A stretch of 64,000 nucleotides of DNA, taken from assembly GCA_934364805.1 (NCBI GenBank), contig CAKRMH010000003.1, positions 1 through 64,000 on the forward strand, given 5' to 3'. Source of the DNA: an uncultured Lachnospiraceae bacterium (lineage in GTDB: Bacteria; Bacillota; Clostridia; Lachnospirales; Lachnospiraceae). Of this stretch, positions 62,060-64,000 are shown one piece after another. Below the pieces are notes generated by a model. It saw only the letters and a program-made list of their open reading frames with translations, had not been told where the DNA came from and did no database searches. A program made the translations under genes and the position numbers. How positions within the stretch are numbered: the stretch's first letter is position 1; each line of letters starts with the position of its first letter.

Positions 62060-63583
62060 TTATAGCTTTTCCTCCGTCTCATCGTCCGGATTCTCTTTTG
62101 CCCAGCCATATGCATATTTGACTGCTTTATTCCAGCCTTTTCGTTTGGCTTCACGCTCCTCTGGAGCGATCTGAGGCGTAAATTCGCGGTCGAGCGACTG
62201 GTTGGAGATCACATCCTCCTTATTCTTCCAGTAACCAACTGCAAGTCCTGCGAGATATGCAGCACCCATTGCTGTGGTCTCAATGCAGGACGGCCGTCTT
62301 ACCGGCACATCTAACATATCTGACTGAAACTGCATCAGAAAATTATTCGCACTTGCTCCGCCGTCTACCTTCAGTGACTTCACTTCCATACCGGCATCTG
62401 CTTTCATTGCGTCAATAACATCGCATACCTGAAGTGCAATGGACTCCAGCGTTGCACGGATAATATGATTCTTATTCGTTCCACGGGTAATTCCCACAAT
62501 GGTTCCTCTTGCATACTGATCCCAGTGTGGAGCGCCCAGTCCGGTAAATGCAGGTACCACATAACATCCATGCGTGCCTTTGACTTTGGTCGCCATATAC
62601 TCGGAATCGGAAGAGGAATCGATCAGACGCATTCCATCACGCAGCCACTGGATTGCGGCTCCTGCAACGAATATCGAGCCCTCCAGGGCATAATTGACTC
62701 TGCCATCCAGTCCCCATGCAATGGTCGTTACCAGTCCATTCTTGGAAAATACCGGCTTCTCACCAGTATTCATAAGCAAAAAGCAGCCAGTTCCATATGT
62801 ATTCTTGGCTTCTCCCTCATGAAAACAGGTCTGTCCAAAAAGGGCAGCCTGCTGATCCCCGGCAGCACCTGCCAGCGGAATCTCATCTCCAAGGAAAGAC
62901 GGATCGGTATATCCGTAGACCTGACTTGACGGAACCGGTGTCGGGAGCATGCTCTCCGGTATATCCAGTTCCTTTAGAATATCTTTATCCCATTCTAATG
63001 TATTGATATTAAAAAGCATCGTTCTGGATGCATTGGAATAATCAGTTACATGAACCTTTCCCTTGGTAAACTTCCAGATCAGCCATGTCTCCACGGTTCC
63101 AAATAAAAGCTTCCCCTCTTCTGCGAGCTTACGTGCACCGTCCACATTGTCCAGTATCCACTTAATCTTCGTCGCAGAAAAATACGCATCGATGATCAGA
63201 CCGGTCTTCTGGCGATATAGCTCCTGAAGTCCCTTTGCCTTCAATGCGTCTGCGATCGCAGATGTCCTGCGGCACTGCCATACGATTGCGTTATATACAG
63301 GTTCTCCTGTTTCTTTATTCCAGACGATCGCAGTCTCACGCTGATTCGTGATTCCGATCGCCGCAATATCTGCAGCCTTTGCATTGATCATATTCATCGC
63401 CTCAACGGCAACTCCAAGCTGCGTAGACCAGATCTCATTGGCATCATGCTCCACCCATCCCGGATTCGGGAAAAACTGGCGGAATTCTTTCTGTGCCATG
63501 GAACAGATCTGTCCCTTCTCGTCAAATAAAATACAACGGTTACTTGTTGTTCCCGCATCTAATGCCATAATATACTTTGCCAT
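62060..63583 (-). CDS. glpK: Glycerol kinase
   Basis: About 507 residues from ATG 63583, which has GGAGG eight bases upstream. The frame is open 44 codons further, into the structured leader, but only this start gives the normal beginning AKYIMALDAGTTSNRCILFD. FGGY motifs: GITNQRETAIVWNKETGEPV, YNAIVWQCRRTS, YFSATKIKWILDNV, AGAAGDQQAALFGQTCF, GTGCFLLMNTGE, FTGLGAPHWDQYARG and LKVDGGASANNFLMQ. It phosphorylates glycerol to glycerol-3-phosphate, feeding lipids and glycerol-phosphate polymers. It ends in a terminator and has its own promoter. Confidence 0.95.
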   Translation of the reverse strand: MAKYIMALDAGTTSNRCILFDEKGQICSMAQKEFRQFFPNPGWVEHDANEIWSTQLGVAVEAMNMINAKAADIAAIGITNQRETAIVWNKETGEPVYNAIVWQCRRTSAIADALKAKGLQELYRQKTGLIIDAYFSATKIKWILDNVDGARKLAEEGKLLFGTVETWLIWKFTKGKVHVTDYSNASRTMLFNINTLEWDKDILKELDIPESMLPTPVPSSQVYGYTDPSFLGDEIPLAGAAGDQQAALFGQTCFHEGEAKNTYGTGCFLLMNTGEKPVFSKNGLVTTIAWGLDGRVNYALEGSIFVAGAAIQWLRDGMRLIDSSSDSEYMATKVKGTHGCYVVPAFTGLGAPHWDQYARGTIVGITRGTNKNHIIRATLESIALQVCDVIDAMKADAGMEVKSLKVDGGASANNFLMQFQSDMLDVPVRRPSCIETTAMGAAYLAGLAVGYWKNKEDVISNQSLDREFTPQIAPEEREAKRKGWNKAVKYAYGWAKENPDDETEEKL

Positions 63584-63662
63584 ACCTGATTCCTCCATAA
63601 TTATATGCCTCGCGTTACTGCCAGGAGTGGTTGTTTGGCTGCGTGGCGCTTCCCTTTCACCT

Positions 63663-63762
63663 GCAATAGAAAAGTGGACATCAGATGAATACCTGAAGCA
63701 GTCTGCTTCAAGCACGTCAAATCATCTCCACTCTCCGATTCCACCTTATGAAATTCTATCGC
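63663..63762 (-). promoter_or_regulatory. Structured 5' leader of glpK (nested helices)
   Basis: In the minus-strand transcript three helices can nest. GCGATAGAA (63762-63754) pairs with TTCTATTGC (63671-63663). Inside it AGTGGA-GATGA (63732-63722) pairs with TCATC and TCCACT (63688-63684 and 63678-63673) around a five-base bulge. The innermost is TGAAGCAG/CTGCTTCA (63710-63694, a perfect palindrome with one central base). About 80 bases lie between this element and the start codon. It may be a cis-acting regulatory RNA; I cannot match it to a known riboswitch. Confidence 0.45.
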
Positions 63763-63776
63763 CTTTCGATGTATTG

Positions 63777-63805
63777 ATTATACCATTTCTATAATGGGTT
63801 TGGAA
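63777..63805 (-). promoter_or_regulatory. Promoter of glpK
   Basis: Minus-strand TTCCAA (63800-63805), a 17-base spacer and TATAAT (63777-63782) preceded by TGG (extended -10). It gives a leader of about 190 bases before the glpK start codon, containing the nested helices. Confidence 0.6.
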
Positions 63806-63842
63806 CCCTTCGAAACATTTTTGACATAATAGTCAATTGATA

Positions 63843-63953
63843 TCATTCGTTTTTGTGCAAATAGTACAAAAGCAGATGTATTATAACAGTTCCAGACAGG
63901 TAATGAGGCATGATTCCAAGAATCATACCACCACCTGACATAGAGGCGAACAT
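63843..63953 (-). CDS. Possible small membrane peptide
   Basis: A 36-codon frame starting at ATG 63953 and ending at TGA 63845-63843. The peptide begins MFASMSGGGMILGIMPHYLS, continues with a hydrophobic helix (GTVIIHLLLYYLHKNE) and could insert in the membrane. It has no convincing ribosome binding site and begins directly after a hairpin, so translation is uncertain. The composition is protein-like rather than random, which is the only support. Confidence 0.25.
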   Translation of the reverse strand: MFASMSGGGMILGIMPHYLSGTVIIHLLLYYLHKNE

Positions 63954-64000
63954 AAAAGGGACGCCAATCCCGGCGTTTGCCGTAATTGACGTCCCCTTTT
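63954..64000. terminator. Hairpin at the right window edge
   Basis: AAAAGGGACG...CAAT..CGGC pairs with GCCG..ATTG.CGTCCCCTTTT across a four-base loop, with small internal loops. It runs from 63954 to the last base. The A/T flanks make it a bidirectional terminator, probably for a gene outside the window. The stretch from 63811 to 63842 contains only an AT-rich region with TTGACA-like words. Confidence 0.55.

Noticed and set aside
1..64000. tRNA, rRNA, prophage or complete insertion sequences
   Set aside because: I saw no rRNA-like stretches, no tRNA cloverleaf ends, no integrase or complete transposase gene, and no terminal inverted repeats. The edge fragment at 1-102 is too short to decide.

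Overview
The window looks like a chromosomal segment of a Gram-positive, low-GC Firmicute, most likely a Lachnospiraceae-type gut clostridium. The pointers are the cdaA-cdaR pair, a ComF/YvyF-type pair, a lysozyme carrying clostridial ChW repeats, AAGGAGG-type ribosome binding sites and frequent TTG/GTG starts. The genus cannot be fixed from sequence alone. Almost all of it is one very large cell-surface polysaccharide locus on the minus strand (about 4.8-50.3 kb), flanked by a small accessory island on the left and housekeeping genes on the right. By eye the left 25 kb is much more AT-rich than the right 25 kb, so the locus is a compositional mosaic.

Left edge (1-4.8 kb): the tail of an unidentified gene, then a minus-strand cluster of a P-loop nucleotide-binding protein, a GNAT/PUA-like protein, an ASCH protein and a polytopic membrane protein. 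I do not recognise this as a described system. A plus-strand membrane-anchored propeller-like protein follows, converging on the polysaccharide locus at a shared terminator.

Module A (4.8-23 kb, read right to left): a Wzz-like protein with a degenerate kinase-like domain, a long-gap intergenic region, a WchF/Cps2T-type rhamnosyltransferase, UDP-glucose dehydrogenase, GT2 and GT4 transferases, a hexapeptide acetyltransferase, Wzy, another GT2, a pyruvyl transferase, a WecF homologue, Wzx, a nitroreductase-family protein, WecE, and a phosphoglycosyltransferase (PGT) with its own promoter. This is a Wzx/Wzy-type pathway predicted to make an acidic polymer with glucuronate, Fuc4NAc-type amino sugar and possibly pyruvate.

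Module B (23-50 kb): a PGT, three GT2s, a Wzy-like polymerase, a giant PGT with two fused catalytic domains, rhamnan-type GT2/GT4 enzymes, the ABC exporter Wzm/Wzt with a carbohydrate-recognition tail, a methyltransferase and a kinase-fold protein resembling a split WbdD chain terminator. Then come GT-C, GtrA, GtrB and GT2 genes for side-chain glycosylation, an LtaS-family phosphoglycerol transferase, ManC and a ChW-repeat lysozyme. The layout recalls streptococcal rhamnose wall polysaccharide loci with side chains and glycerol-phosphate decoration. Two export logics (Wzx/Wzy and ABC) therefore sit side by side. No rmlABCD, no intact BY-kinase/phosphatase pair and no LCP ligase are visible here.

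Right edge (50-64 kb): cdaA-cdaR-ptsH-leuA reads with only 12 bases of spacing into module B. Two membrane proteins with a good promoter lie upstream of it. Then come the yvyF-like/comF pair, a plus-strand ABC transporter of the TrpXYZ type, a GH13 alpha-amylase-family enzyme, and glpK with a long structured leader.
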